NCBI RefSeq assembly: GCF_046719765.1
Contig: NZ_JABEBY010000012.1
Location: forward strand, 43,443-107,442
Origin: Halonotius sp046719765
GTDB lineage: Archaea > Halobacteriota > Halobacteria > Halobacteriales > Haloferacaceae
Direction: 5' to 3'
DNA length: 64,000 nt
Part shown: positions 15,965-24,147 of the stretch, in pieces
Layout of the letters: each line of letters begins with the position of its first letter
How positions within the stretch are numbered: position 1 is the first letter of the stretch
Program-made: the position numbers and the translations under genes
The notes under the pieces: model-generated
The model's database searches: none
What the model was told of the DNA's origin: nothing
What the model saw: the letters and a program-made list of their open reading frames with translations, nothing else

Positions 15965-16441
15965 ATGCATCCGCCGCTCTGTATCGTCGGCCCAAGCGAC
16001 GCCGGCAAGACGACGCTGGTCGAATCGCTGGTCGCCGAACTCGCCGACGCCGGGCGGGTTGGGACGATCAAATCCATCCACCACGACATCGAGATCGACA
16101 CCCCCGGCAAGGACACCCACCGCCACCGCACCGCCGGGGCCGACACGGTCGTCGGGCTGACACCCTCCCTTCGCTTCGAGATCACCCCCGGCGGAAAGGA
16201 CGCCGCCGACAGCGAGGTCGCTCTGCTCGAATCGACTGTCGACGACCTCCGGGCGGCGGGCTACGAGTATATCCTGATCGAGGGGTTCCACACGGCACCC
16301 TATCCAAAACTCGTTGTCGGCGATCGGCCGGTCGCCCCGCCGGTCGTCGCTCGGGGCCCGCCGGCAGCCTTCGATACTCCGGCGTTGGCGACCGCGATGA
16401 TCGAGGGAACGCTTGTCGATGTCGACGCCGATTCGGCGTAA
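15965..16441 (+). CDS. mobB: Molybdopterin-guanine dinucleotide biosynthesis protein MobB
   Basis: A 158-residue P-loop GTPase-like protein. The Walker A motif is 'GPSDAGKTTLVESL' near the N-terminus. 'VGTIKSIHHDIEIDTPGKDTHRHRTAGA' is the characteristic MobB stretch and 'YILIEGFHTAPYPKLVV' the Walker-B-like region. MobB assists MobA in forming the dinucleotide form of the molybdenum cofactor. No other moa/mob gene lies in the window. The start at 15965 is preferred because upstream codons are arginine-rich and poorly placed; the RNase P gene starts 49 bases after its stop. Confidence 0.92.
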   Translation: MHPPLCIVGPSDAGKTTLVESLVAELADAGRVGTIKSIHHDIEIDTPGKDTHRHRTAGADTVVGLTPSLRFEITPGGKDAADSEVALLESTVDDLRAAGYEYILIEGFHTAPYPKLVVGDRPVAPPVVARGPPAAFDTPALATAMIEGTLVDVDADSA

Positions 16442-16490
16442 CCCGGCACCGACCGGAACGCCCAAACCACCCACCCGCCAACACGCGCCC

Positions 16491-17180
16491 ATGTACGAGG
16501 CGGTCGCGGCCTATCCTGCGGGTGACAGCACCGTCAGCCGGCAGGCGCGGACGGCCGCCGACTACGGCTACGACGGGCTTGTCGTCCGCACCCGCGAAGC
16601 CGAGTTCGACGCCGACGCGATCAGCGACCGCTACGGGATCGATGTCGTCGGCGGGATCGAGGTCGACGCCGCCGATCCCGAATCCGCGGCGGGGGCGGTC
16701 GGCAACCACCGCCCGGAGTGTCCCCTCCTGCTCGTCCGTGGCGGCACCGACGCGCTGAACAGATACGCCGTCGAAACCGACCGTGTCGACGTGGTGACCC
16801 GCCCGATGGCCGGCGACGGCGAGTTCAACCATGTGCTCGCCCGCGCCGCAACAACCCACAACGTCCACGTTGAGTTCGACTTCGGGCCGGTGTTGCGGGC
16901 GAGCGGTGGCCCCCGCGTCCAAGCCCTCCAGGGGCTCCGGAAGCTTCGTGAGCTTGTCGAGCAGTACGACGCCCCGTTTGTCGTCAGCGTGAACGCCGAC
17001 TCCCACCGCCAGCTTCGCGCCCCCCGCGAGCTGCGGGCGGTCGGCGAACAGATCGGCTTTACCGCCGACCAGATCACGGCGGGCCTCGAAGCATGGGGTG
17101 CAATCGTCGCCCGCAACCGCGAGCGCGCCGCCGACCGCTTCATCGAACCCGGCGTCTGGCGGGGGCGATACGAGCCATGA
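16491..17180 (+). CDS. rnp3: RNase P protein component 3 (Rpp30)
   Basis: A 229-residue TIM-barrel protein starting MYEAVAAYPAGDSTVSRQAR. Diagnostic elements are 'AADYGYDGLVVRT', 'VVGGIEVDAADPES', 'NHVLARAATTHNVHVEFDFGPVL' and 'PFVVSVNADSHRQLRAPRELRAVGEQIG'. It supports the catalytic RNase P RNA in tRNA 5' processing. Its stop overlaps the pop5 start (ATGA), and proteasome alpha follows, an arrangement known from the archaeal exosome/proteasome superoperon. Confidence 0.95.
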   Translation: MYEAVAAYPAGDSTVSRQARTAADYGYDGLVVRTREAEFDADAISDRYGIDVVGGIEVDAADPESAAGAVGNHRPECPLLLVRGGTDALNRYAVETDRVDVVTRPMAGDGEFNHVLARAATTHNVHVEFDFGPVLRASGGPRVQALQGLRKLRELVEQYDAPFVVSVNADSHRQLRAPRELRAVGEQIGFTADQITAGLEAWGAIVARNRERAADRFIEPGVWRGRYEP

Positions 17181-17656
17181 AACACCTTCCCAAACACATC
17201 CGGCCGCGATGGCGGTATCTCGCCGTTGCGATCGAGGCCGCCCCCGACGCCGACATCGACCGCGGGGGGTTCCAGCGCGCGCTGTGGTATGCCGCCGGCA
17301 ACCTGCTCGGCGACGCCGGCAGTGCCGACGCCGACCTGACGGTGTTCGGCTTCGAGTACGCCGATGGCGTCGGCGAGGCGATCGTCCGCGCTCGCCGCGA
17401 GGAGACCGACGCCGCCCGCGCCGCCGTGGCCTGTATCGACCGTGTTGACGACCAGCCGGTCGGCCTCGTCGTTCGCGGGGTTTCGGGGACGGTGCGTGCC
17501 TGTGAAGAAAGCTATTTACGCGGCCGGAGCCCAAATTCGACAGAGGATTCCGTCGCGTTTGCGGACGACCAACGGCCGGCGATCCGTCGTGACGATGTCG
17601 CCGAGATCTCGCTGCCCGAGGGGTTCGTGGCGGCGACGGAACTCGATTTCCACTAG
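17177..17656 (+). CDS. rnp2: RNase P protein component 2 (Pop5)
   Basis: A 159-residue protein starting MKHLPKHIRPRWRYLAVAIE, the typical Pop5/Rpp14 opening. It also shows 'FQRALWYAAGNLLGDAGSADADLTVFGFEY' and 'AVACIDRVDDQPVGLVVRGVSGTVRACEESYL'. Pop5 pairs with Rpp30 as a heterotetramer that activates the RNase P RNA core. The start overlaps the rpp30 stop by four bases. psmA begins one base after its stop codon, so all three are surely one transcript. Confidence 0.95.
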   Translation: MKHLPKHIRPRWRYLAVAIEAAPDADIDRGGFQRALWYAAGNLLGDAGSADADLTVFGFEYADGVGEAIVRARREETDAARAAVACIDRVDDQPVGLVVRGVSGTVRACEESYLRGRSPNSTEDSVAFADDQRPAIRRDDVAEISLPEGFVAATELDFH

Positions 17657-17657
17657 T

Positions 17658-18401
17658 ATGCAGGGACAACAACAGCAGCAGGCCTACGACCGTGGCACCA
17701 CGATCTTCTCGCCGGACGGCCGGCTCTACCAAGTTGAGTACGCCCGCGAAGCCGTCAAACGCGGCTCAGCGTCGATCGGCGTCCGAACCCCGGAAGGCGT
17801 CATGTTGCTCGCCGACAAACAGCGTCACTCGCCGCTCCTTGAGCCCTCCAGCGTCGAAAAGCTGCATAAGGCCGACGACCACGTTGGGATGGCCTCGGCG
17901 GGCCATGTCGCCGACGCCCGCCAACTGATCGATTTCGCCCGCCGGCAGGCGCAGGTCAACCGCCTCCGGTTTGGCGAGATGATGGGCGTTGAGACGCTGA
18001 CCAAGCGGGTCACCGACTTCATCCAGCGATACACGCAGGTCGGCGGAGCCCGCCCGTTCGGCGTCGCCCTCGTTGTCGGCGGGATCGAAAACGGCGAGCC
18101 GCGGCTCTTCGAGACCGACCCCTCGGGAACCCCCTACGAGTGGGAAGCACTCGCCATCGGCGAGAGCCGCGACGACATTCAGGACTACTTCGAGGAGCAC
18201 TACGAGCCGGATCTCTCGCTTGATGAGGGGATCGAACTCGCGCTTCGCGCCTTGGCGTCGGTCACCGACGACGGGCTCGAGGCTGCTGGCCTCGGGTTGG
18301 CAACGATCGATGCCGACACCGAGCAGTACCACCAGTACTCCCTTGATGAACTCGACGATGTCCTCGCCGAACACGGCCTGCTGGCTGACGACGAGGAGTA
18401 A
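17658..18401 (+). CDS. psmA: Proteasome subunit alpha
   Basis: A 247-residue protein starting MQGQQQQQAYDRGTTIFSPD. The alpha-type N-terminal helix and signature 'YDRGTTIFSPDGRLYQVEYAREAVKRGS' gate the 20S core. 'RPFGVALVVGG' and the acidic haloarchaeal tail 'LAEHGLLADDEE' follow. There is no propeptide or catalytic threonine, as expected for an alpha subunit. It is the last gene of the rnp3-rnp2-psmA run; no beta subunit or PAN ATPase is in this window. Confidence 0.97.
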   Translation: MQGQQQQQAYDRGTTIFSPDGRLYQVEYAREAVKRGSASIGVRTPEGVMLLADKQRHSPLLEPSSVEKLHKADDHVGMASAGHVADARQLIDFARRQAQVNRLRFGEMMGVETLTKRVTDFIQRYTQVGGARPFGVALVVGGIENGEPRLFETDPSGTPYEWEALAIGESRDDIQDYFEEHYEPDLSLDEGIELALRALASVTDDGLEAAGLGLATIDADTEQYHQYSLDELDDVLAEHGLLADDEE

Positions 18402-18526
18402 TCGATCGATTTCTGGCCGTTATCACTCCTCGCTGTTGAGCTGTGTCCATCTCTACAGCGCGAAATATCGCCCATGCAGCCCGGTAGGCGGCGATTACTT
18501 ACATCGTACTGGCGACACTCGGGCGT

Positions 18527-18697
18527 ATGGACTTCGAGTGGCTCTACCCTGTCGCCTGCCCAGCCTGTGCCGTCTGCCCCAAAGTGATCGCCGACTACGA
18601 TCGGCTGGGGTACCCGATCTGCCCCCGCTGTGGGACGACGGTTCGTGCGGCCACAGTCGACGCCGGCACGGGCGTCGCCGCGCCACGAACCGAGTAA
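18527..18697 (+). CDS. Small zinc-finger protein (CxxC type)
   Basis: A 56-residue protein starting MDFEWLYPVACPACAVCPKV. It has cysteines at 11, 14 and 17 and a CPRC pair at 32-35 ('YPICPRCGTTVRA'), enough for one zinc site. A TATA-like 'gattacttac' lies about 30 bases upstream. The acidic front, cysteine spacing and codon use support a real gene although it is short. The next gene starts 29 bases after its stop. Function unknown; haloarchaea carry many such zinc microproteins. Confidence 0.6.
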   Translation: MDFEWLYPVACPACAVCPKVIADYDRLGYPICPRCGTTVRAATVDAGTGVAAPRTE

Positions 18698-18726
18698 CGC
18701 AAGTGCCGGCCAGCCCTCCGCCCGGT

Positions 18727-18951
18727 ATGGACTACGAGCGAACAACCGACACCGACGAGCTCACCGAGTGGGAGCGCGCCGACGGCCACGCGACGATCCG
18801 ACTCCGCGAGCGCGCCGACGGCCAGTTTGCGGTGCGATACGACCAGCTCCATCAGGCCGACGGCGGCCGGGCCTACGCCTACGAGACCGTTGAGAGCCGC
18901 GCGGCCGCCGAGGAGTTGGTCGCCGACTGGCGGGCCGATCCGCCGGCCTAA
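18727..18951 (+). CDS. Small conserved haloarchaeal protein (DUF7543-like)
   Basis: A 74-residue protein starting MDYERTTDTDELTEWERADG. The core 'GHATIRLRERADGQFAVRYDQLHQ', then 'YAYETVESRAAAEELVADWRA', suggests strands followed by a helix. From memory this matches DUF7543, which has no known function. It follows the small zinc protein at 29 bases. Codon use is typical of the genome. Confidence 0.75.
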   Translation: MDYERTTDTDELTEWERADGHATIRLRERADGQFAVRYDQLHQADGGRAYAYETVESRAAAEELVADWRADPPA

Positions 18952-18990
18952 CTCCCGAATCGTTTTCGGCGTCGCTGTCGTCGCTGGCGT

Positions 18991-19386
18991 ATGACCCGAT
19001 TCGATGCCACCGACGCCGACAGCCGCCGGGAGCTGTTTGCGGCGACCGTCAACGCCCACCGCGAGCGGGCAAGCGAGTTCTGTACGCTCGAACCCGACGA
19101 GACGCCGCCCGACAGCGACGACGAACTGGTGCCGTGGATCCAGTTCGGCGGCGAGACCGTCGCCCTCGACTGTACCGACAGCGAACTCGATCGGCTGAAA
19201 GAGTTACTCGGCGAGTACCCCGACTTCCGGATCGATGACCTCGAACGCCCCGAAGAAGCAGACGGAACGCACGTCCGGATTACAACACACTCCGACGCCG
19301 ACCGGCTGGCGGCCTTTTTCGACGCCGTCTTTCAGCAGGCGTTCGGCTATCCCGACGACTACCGAGCCTGGGCCGTCACGATCTAA
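18991..19386 (+). CDS. Conserved haloarchaeal protein of unknown function
   Basis: A 131-residue acidic protein starting MTRFDATDADSRRELFAATV. A helical front ('RRELFAATVNAHRERASEF') is followed by an alpha/beta part ('VPWIQFGGETVALDCTDSELDRLKELL') and a C-terminal helix 'DRLAAFFDAVFQQAFG'. No catalytic residues stand out. It is in line with the two preceding small genes (39-base gap) and convergent with the DUF2892-like gene. Confidence 0.78.
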   Translation: MTRFDATDADSRRELFAATVNAHRERASEFCTLEPDETPPDSDDELVPWIQFGGETVALDCTDSELDRLKELLGEYPDFRIDDLERPEEADGTHVRITTHSDADRLAAFFDAVFQQAFGYPDDYRAWAVTI

Positions 19387-19392
19387 CTGGTC

Positions 19393-19605
19393 TCAGTCCT
19401 CGGTGGAGTCGATCCCGAGAGCGGCGTTGAGCCCGCAGAAACAGGTTGTCGCGTTGATTCCGAGGCCGACCGCGCCGATGGCGGCGAGCAGCCCGCTCGT
19501 TCGCTTGCCGGCGGTGAGCGCGCGGACGGCGACGATCGACAACAGTACGGCTCCGAGCCCACGAAGCAGGCGGTCGGTGCCGCCGACGTTTGAATCAATG
19601 TCCAT
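19393..19605 (-). CDS. DUF2892-type small membrane protein
   Basis: A 70-residue protein starting MDIDSNVGGTDRLLRGLGAV. The opening 'NVGGTDRLLRGLGAVLLSIVAVRAL' and the second hydrophobic stretch 'TSGLLAAIGAVGLGINATTCFCGLNAALGI' are the DUF2892 (YgaP-like membrane hairpin) pattern, including a C-x-C-G motif. The ATG at 19605 fits the family start; 22 upstream codons are discarded. Role unknown; bacterial relatives are linked to rhodanese-like sulfur transfer. Confidence 0.8.
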   Translation of the reverse strand: MDIDSNVGGTDRLLRGLGAVLLSIVAVRALTAGKRTSGLLAAIGAVGLGINATTCFCGLNAALGIDSTED

Positions 19606-19737
19606 ACGCGTGCTATGGTCTCGCTGTACTTGTATCGCCTGTTGACTCAGACGAGGATTGTAGCGACCCAACGCTGGCCCGGGGTGGGTGCCGCACCAAA
19701 ATAAAGAGTTTTCGCCCTCGGGTGTTCACTGATAGCA

Positions 19738-21108
19738 ATGACGACTCACGAGTACGACGTTGCCATCGTCGGTGCCGGCACCGCCGGCTGTTATGCGGCG
19801 GCGACGATCGCCAACGCGGGTCTCGATGCGGTCATCATCGAGCGCAAAGACGCCGAGGAGGCCGGCCACATCGCCTGTGGCGACGCGCTGAAAGGCGCGG
19901 ATAAGTTCCCGAGTGCGATCCCGAAATCGAAGATCGAACCCGCCTTCACAAACACGGGCGTCGATCATGGCCGCTTCGAGATCCCGAGCCACGATACCGT
20001 CCTGGAGATCCCGGTGCCGGGCGAACTCGCGGTCATCGACCGCCTCAAATACGGCAAGCTACTGATCGAAGGAGCCGAAGAGGCCGGCGCGGAGCTCCAC
20101 TACGACACCGTCGTCAACGACGTGAAACAGACCGACGACGGCCAGGTAACCGGCGTTGTTGGCAAACACAAGGGCGACCCCGTCGAGTACGACGCCGAGG
20201 TCGTTATCGACGGCGCGGGCGCGCTGTCGCTGCTGCAGGATAAAGCCGACTTCGAGGATGCAACCTTCGACACCAACGTCCGCTACTCGCAGTTCTGTTC
20301 GGCCTACCGTGAGATCGTCGAGGTCGACGAGGAAGTCGAGTGGGACGATGCGCTCGTCTTCAAACCGACCGAGCGCGCCGCGGGCTATCTCTGGTATTTC
20401 CCGCGTACGTCGACCGAAATCAATGCTGGCCTTGGCTTCCAGATGAACGAGGAGCCGATGCAGATGATCGACGATCTCAAAGGCGATCTCCGCGACCGCG
20501 AGGAGTTCGAAAACGCCGAGGTGACCGACAAACTTGGCGCGGCGCTGCCGACCCGCCGCACCTACGACTCGGCGGTCGCGCCGGGCTATATGGCGGTCGG
20601 TGACGCCGCCGCCCACGTCAACCCGACGACCGGTGGCGGCATCGCGGGCGCGGCCTACGCCGGCCAGTACGCCGCCGAGCAGGCCGTCGACGCCATCGCC
20701 GAGGGCGACGTGAGCGAGGAGACCCTCTGGCACTACAACGAGCGCGTGATGGAGCATTTCGGCGCGCGGTATGCCGGTCTCGACGTGTACAACATCCTCT
20801 CGACGGCGGTCGATGTCGACGACCTGATGGGGTTGCTCGCCGCGCTGCCGGGCGAGAAGCTGGCCGAGGCCCTCTATGACGGCAAAACGTCGATGGGGCC
20901 GCTGCTGGCGGCCCAGACGGCGATCAAAAGCTTCGGCTACTGGCGGCAGATCCTCGACTTTTATCGGGTCAAACAGGTCGCCGAGCAGGTGATCGATCAC
21001 TACAAGCGGTATCCGACCAGCCCCGACGGGTTGGCGGGGTGGCAACGCCAGCGCGACGAGCTGATGGAGACGGTCTACGAGGTCACCGGCGCGGAGCCAA
21101 AATACTGA
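19738..21108 (+). CDS. Geranylgeranyl reductase family flavoprotein (digeranylgeranylglycerophospholipid reductase)
   Basis: A 456-residue FAD-dependent reductase. The dinucleotide-binding motif 'VAIVGAGTAGCYAA' is near the N-terminus. 'HIACGDALKGADKFP' is typical of the family, 'YLWYFPRTSTEINAGLGFQ' lies in the substrate domain, and 'AVGDAAAHVNPTTGGGIAGAAYAGQYAA' is the second FAD motif. Archaeal members saturate the isoprenoid chains of ether lipids at the membrane. A TATA-like 'aaaataaag' sits upstream of the start. It is convergent with the histidine phosphatase gene, with a 13-base gap. Confidence 0.9.
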   Translation: MTTHEYDVAIVGAGTAGCYAAATIANAGLDAVIIERKDAEEAGHIACGDALKGADKFPSAIPKSKIEPAFTNTGVDHGRFEIPSHDTVLEIPVPGELAVIDRLKYGKLLIEGAEEAGAELHYDTVVNDVKQTDDGQVTGVVGKHKGDPVEYDAEVVIDGAGALSLLQDKADFEDATFDTNVRYSQFCSAYREIVEVDEEVEWDDALVFKPTERAAGYLWYFPRTSTEINAGLGFQMNEEPMQMIDDLKGDLRDREEFENAEVTDKLGAALPTRRTYDSAVAPGYMAVGDAAAHVNPTTGGGIAGAAYAGQYAAEQAVDAIAEGDVSEETLWHYNERVMEHFGARYAGLDVYNILSTAVDVDDLMGLLAALPGEKLAEALYDGKTSMGPLLAAQTAIKSFGYWRQILDFYRVKQVAEQVIDHYKRYPTSPDGLAGWQRQRDELMETVYEVTGAEPKY

Positions 21109-21121
21109 GTCGCCGCCGCTA

Positions 21122-21841
21122 TTACTCGTTTTTCTCGTCGGTGGTGTCGCTGGCGGTATCGTTGTCAACGGTGCTGTCGGTATCGTCGTCAACGGTGCTG
21201 TCGGTGTCGTCGTCAACGGTGCTATCGACGTGTTGGGTGTCGTTTTCGCGCTCGACAGTGAGCGTCCCGTCACCGTCGACCGCGAGTTCGTTGATCGCGC
21301 AGTTACCCTGTTCTTGCTCCATGATCGTCGCCACGATATCAAACGCCTTGATCCACCCGAGCAGTAGATACAGTGACCCGCCGTGGGTGACCACGACGAC
21401 CGTTTCGTCGGTGTCGATGTCGGCACCGAGATCGGTTGCGGCATCGAGCACGCGCTCGCGGTGGTCGAGCAGGCTCTCGCCGCGCTCGGGGGTCGCTTGG
21501 GCGGCGGCATAGCCGACCTCGGTGAGCGTGAACTCGGGATGACCAAGAAACAGTTCCCCGTAGCTGAGGCCCTGCAGCACGCCGAAATCCCGCTCCCGCC
21601 AGCGGCGGTCGGTCGTCGGCTCGCAGTCGACGGCGCGAGCAAGCGGCCGGGCGGTCTCCAGCGTCCGCCGGAGGTCGGAGCTCACGACGCGGTCGACCGC
21701 ATACTCCTCGGCAATGCGGTCGGCGAGCGCGGCGGCTTGTCGGTGGCCCCGGTCGGTGAGGCCGACCGCTGCCCACCCCTGTACCCGCTGTTTGCGGTTC
21801 CACATCGTTTCGCCGTGCCGCACCACGACCAGCGTTCCCAT
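21122..21841 (-). CDS. Histidine phosphatase (phosphoglycerate-mutase-like) with acidic repeat tail
   Basis: A 239-residue protein starting MGTLVVVRHGETMWN. The catalytic RHG motif is at residues 8-10. 'VVSSDLRRTLETARPLA', 'WRERDFGVLQGLSY' and 'VVVVTHGGSLYLLLGW' give the remaining active-site arginine, glutamate and histidine. The last 45 residues are an acidic tail with three copies of the octet 'DSTVDDDT' or near relatives. The tail is absent from typical family members and could vary in copy number. The substrate is unknown; sugar phosphatase or cobalamin-type dephosphorylation are both possible. Confidence 0.9.
   Translation of the reverse strand: MGTLVVVRHGETMWNRKQRVQGWAAVGLTDRGHRQAAALADRIAEEYAVDRVVSSDLRRTLETARPLARAVDCEPTTDRRWRERDFGVLQGLSYGELFLGHPEFTLTEVGYAAAQATPERGESLLDHRERVLDAATDLGADIDTDETVVVVTHGGSLYLLLGWIKAFDIVATIMEQEQGNCAINELAVDGDGTLTVERENDTQHVDSTVDDDTDSTVDDDTDSTVDNDTASDTTDEKNE
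21164..21230. repeat. 24-base tandem repeat in coding sequence, about 2.8 copies
   Basis: The unit gtcaacggtgctgtcggt plus six bases recurs at 21164, 21188 and 21212 with one or two changes per copy. It encodes the repeated acidic octet of the histidine phosphatase tail in the minus frame. Confidence 0.9.
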
Positions 21842-21900
21842 ACCGACCCCTCTTGCCGACGAGTCGTAACGTTTGCCCACCCGCGTCGCCAACGACCGCT

Positions 21901-22161
21901 ATGGCCGAGCCAGTCGAGATCACGGTCTACAGCCGCGAGAACTGCCATCTCTGTGGGGTCGCGCTGAACCGGATCGAATCTATCAGCGAGGAGACGGGGG
22001 TCGCCGTCGACATCGAGGAGATTCGGATCGACGACGACCCCGAACTGGAAGCCGAATACGGCGAGCGCGTGCCGGTCGTCTACGTCGACGACGAGCTCGC
22101 ATTCACCTACACTGTCGACACCGACGCGCTGGCGTCGATCCTCCGGACGGCCGTCGACTGA
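21901..22161 (+). CDS. Glutaredoxin-like thiol-disulfide protein
   Basis: An 86-residue protein starting MAEPVEITVYSRENCHLCGV. The redox pair is C15-x-x-C18 ('ENCHLC'), followed by a helix, 'DIEEIRIDDDPELEAEYGERVPVVYVDD' with the cis-proline element 'RVPVV', and a terminal helix. This is the glutaredoxin-like DUF836 group rather than a classical glutaredoxin. Its electron donor in haloarchaea may involve gamma-glutamylcysteine (inference). The ATG at 21901 is chosen over an upstream frame that overlaps the divergent phosphatase start. Confidence 0.88.
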   Translation: MAEPVEITVYSRENCHLCGVALNRIESISEETGVAVDIEEIRIDDDPELEAEYGERVPVVYVDDELAFTYTVDTDALASILRTAVD

Positions 22162-22248
22162 GCGCAACCACGTACCACTAGTGACATAACAGGTCAGATA
22201 TATTACGGGGCAATTTATACGCGTGCTGTTGGAACGATTTGATGGTTG

Positions 22249-24147
22249 ATGTTCCGACCGATTCGGGTGCTGCATGTGGATGATCGCCCGGAGTACGGCG
22301 AGGTCGTCACCGCCTATCTCAGTGAGCACGACGAGCCGTTCACTGTTGTCACCGAGGCCGATCCGGTCGTGGCGCTGCAAACGCTTGCCGACGAGGAGTT
22401 TGACTGTCTCCTGACCGACTACGAGATGCCGAAGATGGACGGCCTCGAACTCCTTGCGGCGGTGCAACGCCGACAGCCCGACCTGCCGGTCATCCTGTTG
22501 ACCGCCAAGGGGAACGAATCGGTCGCCAGCGAGGCCATCGCCGCCGGCGTCACCGACTACATCCCGAAATCCGATCTCACCGATAGCCCTGCCGTCTTGG
22601 CGAACCGGATCACCAACGCGGTCGAACGACAGGCCTACAGCCGCCAGTTCGAGACACTCGTCGAAACGCTGCCCGGAGTCGTCTACCGAACCCGGGAGAC
22701 CCCGGAGTGGGACACCGACTTTGTCGGCGGCAACTGCGAGTCGCTGATCGGCTACCCGGCCGACGCGCTTGTCGCCGGCGAGGTCACCTGGGGGGCGGAT
22801 ATCATCCACCCTGACGACCGTGCGTCTGTCCGCGACGCGGTCGACACACAACTCGAAAGCGGTGACACCTTCGAGCTAACCTACCGGATTCTGACCGCCG
22901 ACGGCGATGAGAAGTGGGTCACCGAGCACGGCCAGCGCGTCGCCATCGAGAACGGCGAACGGATCTTTGAGGGGTTCATTACCGACGTGACTGCCCTCAA
23001 GGAGAGCGAACGCCAACTGGCCCAGTACAGCGATACGCTTGAAGGCCTCCAGCGGACGACCCAGCGGCTGCTGGAGGCAACGACGCCGGAAGCAGCCGCG
23101 GAGATCGTGATCGATGGGCTGGAATCCGCCTTCGAGTTCGACACCGCCGGGATCTGGCTGGCGACCGACGGCCAACTTGAACCGGTCGCCCAGACCGAAC
23201 GCGGCCAAACGCTGATCGGCGAGCCGCCAACATACTCGCCGGAGGAACACTCGCTGTCGTGGACGGCCTTCCAGGAGGGCACGACCAGACGGATCGATTC
23301 GATGGCCGACCACCCTGACCGCGCCAATCCGGAGACGCCGATCGGCAGCGAACTGATCGTCCCGCTCGGGGAGTACGCCCTGCTGAACATCGGCTCGACG
23401 GAGCCGGGGGCGTTCAGCGAGGCCGACACCGAGCGCGTCCAGCTGTGGGCCGACACCGTCACCGAGGCCTTTGGGCGGATCGACCAACTCCAGCGGCTCA
23501 AAACACGGGAGGAAGAGCTGACCCGCGAGCGGGATCGCCTCGATCAGTTTGCCAGCGTCGTCTCCCACGACATCCGCAATCCGATCAACGTTGCCAGCGG
23601 GCGGCTGAAACTCGCCGCCGAGGAGTGCGACAGCGAGCAACTGGAGATCATCGATCGCGCCCTAACCCGGATGGAGGAGCTGATCGACGACGCGCTCGTA
23701 TTGGCGCGACAGGGCCAAACGGTCGGTGAGACCGAAGCTGTCGCCCTTGCTGATCTTGTCTCACAGTGTTGGGGAACGGTCGCAACCGCCGACGCAACGA
23801 TCGACTGTCGGTCCGACGCCGTCATCCGGGCCGACCGCAGCCGGCTGGCCGATGTCTTCGAGAATCTGTTCCGCAATAGTGTTGAGCACGGCAACAGCGA
23901 TGTTTCGATCACCGTGGCGACAACCGAGTCGGGGTTTTATGTCGCCGACGATGGCCCCGGAATCCCGCCGGATGACCGCGAGCGGATCTTCGAAACCGGC
24001 TATTCGACAGAGACGGATGGGACGGGCTTCGGGTTGGCGATCGTCCGCGAGATCGTCGAAGCCCACGACTGGGCGATCAGCGTCGACGACAGCGCGGACG
24101 GCGGCGCGCGCTTCGAGATCACCGGCGTCGAGTTTATCGACCGCTAG
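22249..24147 (+). CDS. Hybrid sensor histidine kinase (receiver-PAS-GAF-HisKA-HATPase)
   Basis: A 632-residue soluble kinase. Residues 1-125 form a receiver domain with acidic pair D11/D12 and phosphoacceptor D57 ('LLTDYEMPKMDG'). A PAS domain (about 135-250), then a GAF domain (about 265-420) follow. The H-box is 'FASVVSHDIRNPINVASGRL', the N-box 'LFRNSVEHG', and the ATP-lid motifs 'DDGPGIP' and 'GTGFGLAIV'. The N-terminal receiver is a common haloarchaeal layout. A TATA box (caatttatac, 22211-22220) lies about 30 bases upstream of the ATG. The stop overlaps that of the convergent tatC. Confidence 0.93.
   Translation: MFRPIRVLHVDDRPEYGEVVTAYLSEHDEPFTVVTEADPVVALQTLADEEFDCLLTDYEMPKMDGLELLAAVQRRQPDLPVILLTAKGNESVASEAIAAGVTDYIPKSDLTDSPAVLANRITNAVERQAYSRQFETLVETLPGVVYRTRETPEWDTDFVGGNCESLIGYPADALVAGEVTWGADIIHPDDRASVRDAVDTQLESGDTFELTYRILTADGDEKWVTEHGQRVAIENGERIFEGFITDVTALKESERQLAQYSDTLEGLQRTTQRLLEATTPEAAAEIVIDGLESAFEFDTAGIWLATDGQLEPVAQTERGQTLIGEPPTYSPEEHSLSWTAFQEGTTRRIDSMADHPDRANPETPIGSELIVPLGEYALLNIGSTEPGAFSEADTERVQLWADTVTEAFGRIDQLQRLKTREEELTRERDRLDQFASVVSHDIRNPINVASGRLKLAAEECDSEQLEIIDRALTRMEELIDDALVLARQGQTVGETEAVALADLVSQCWGTVATADATIDCRSDAVIRADRSRLADVFENLFRNSVEHGNSDVSITVATTESGFYVADDGPGIPPDDRERIFETGYSTETDGTGFGLAIVREIVEAHDWAISVDDSADGGARFEITGVEFIDR

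Noticed and set aside
16182..17732. Long minus-strand open frame (over 500 codons) across mobB, rpp30 and pop5
   Set aside because: It is antisense to three certain genes, rich in Arg, Pro and Gly, and unlike the acidic proteins of this organism. Long antisense frames are expected in GC-rich DNA.
21164..21230. Tandem repeat considered as CRISPR or minisatellite
   Set aside because: Units are directly adjacent without spacers and keep the reading frame of the phosphatase; it is a coding repeat.
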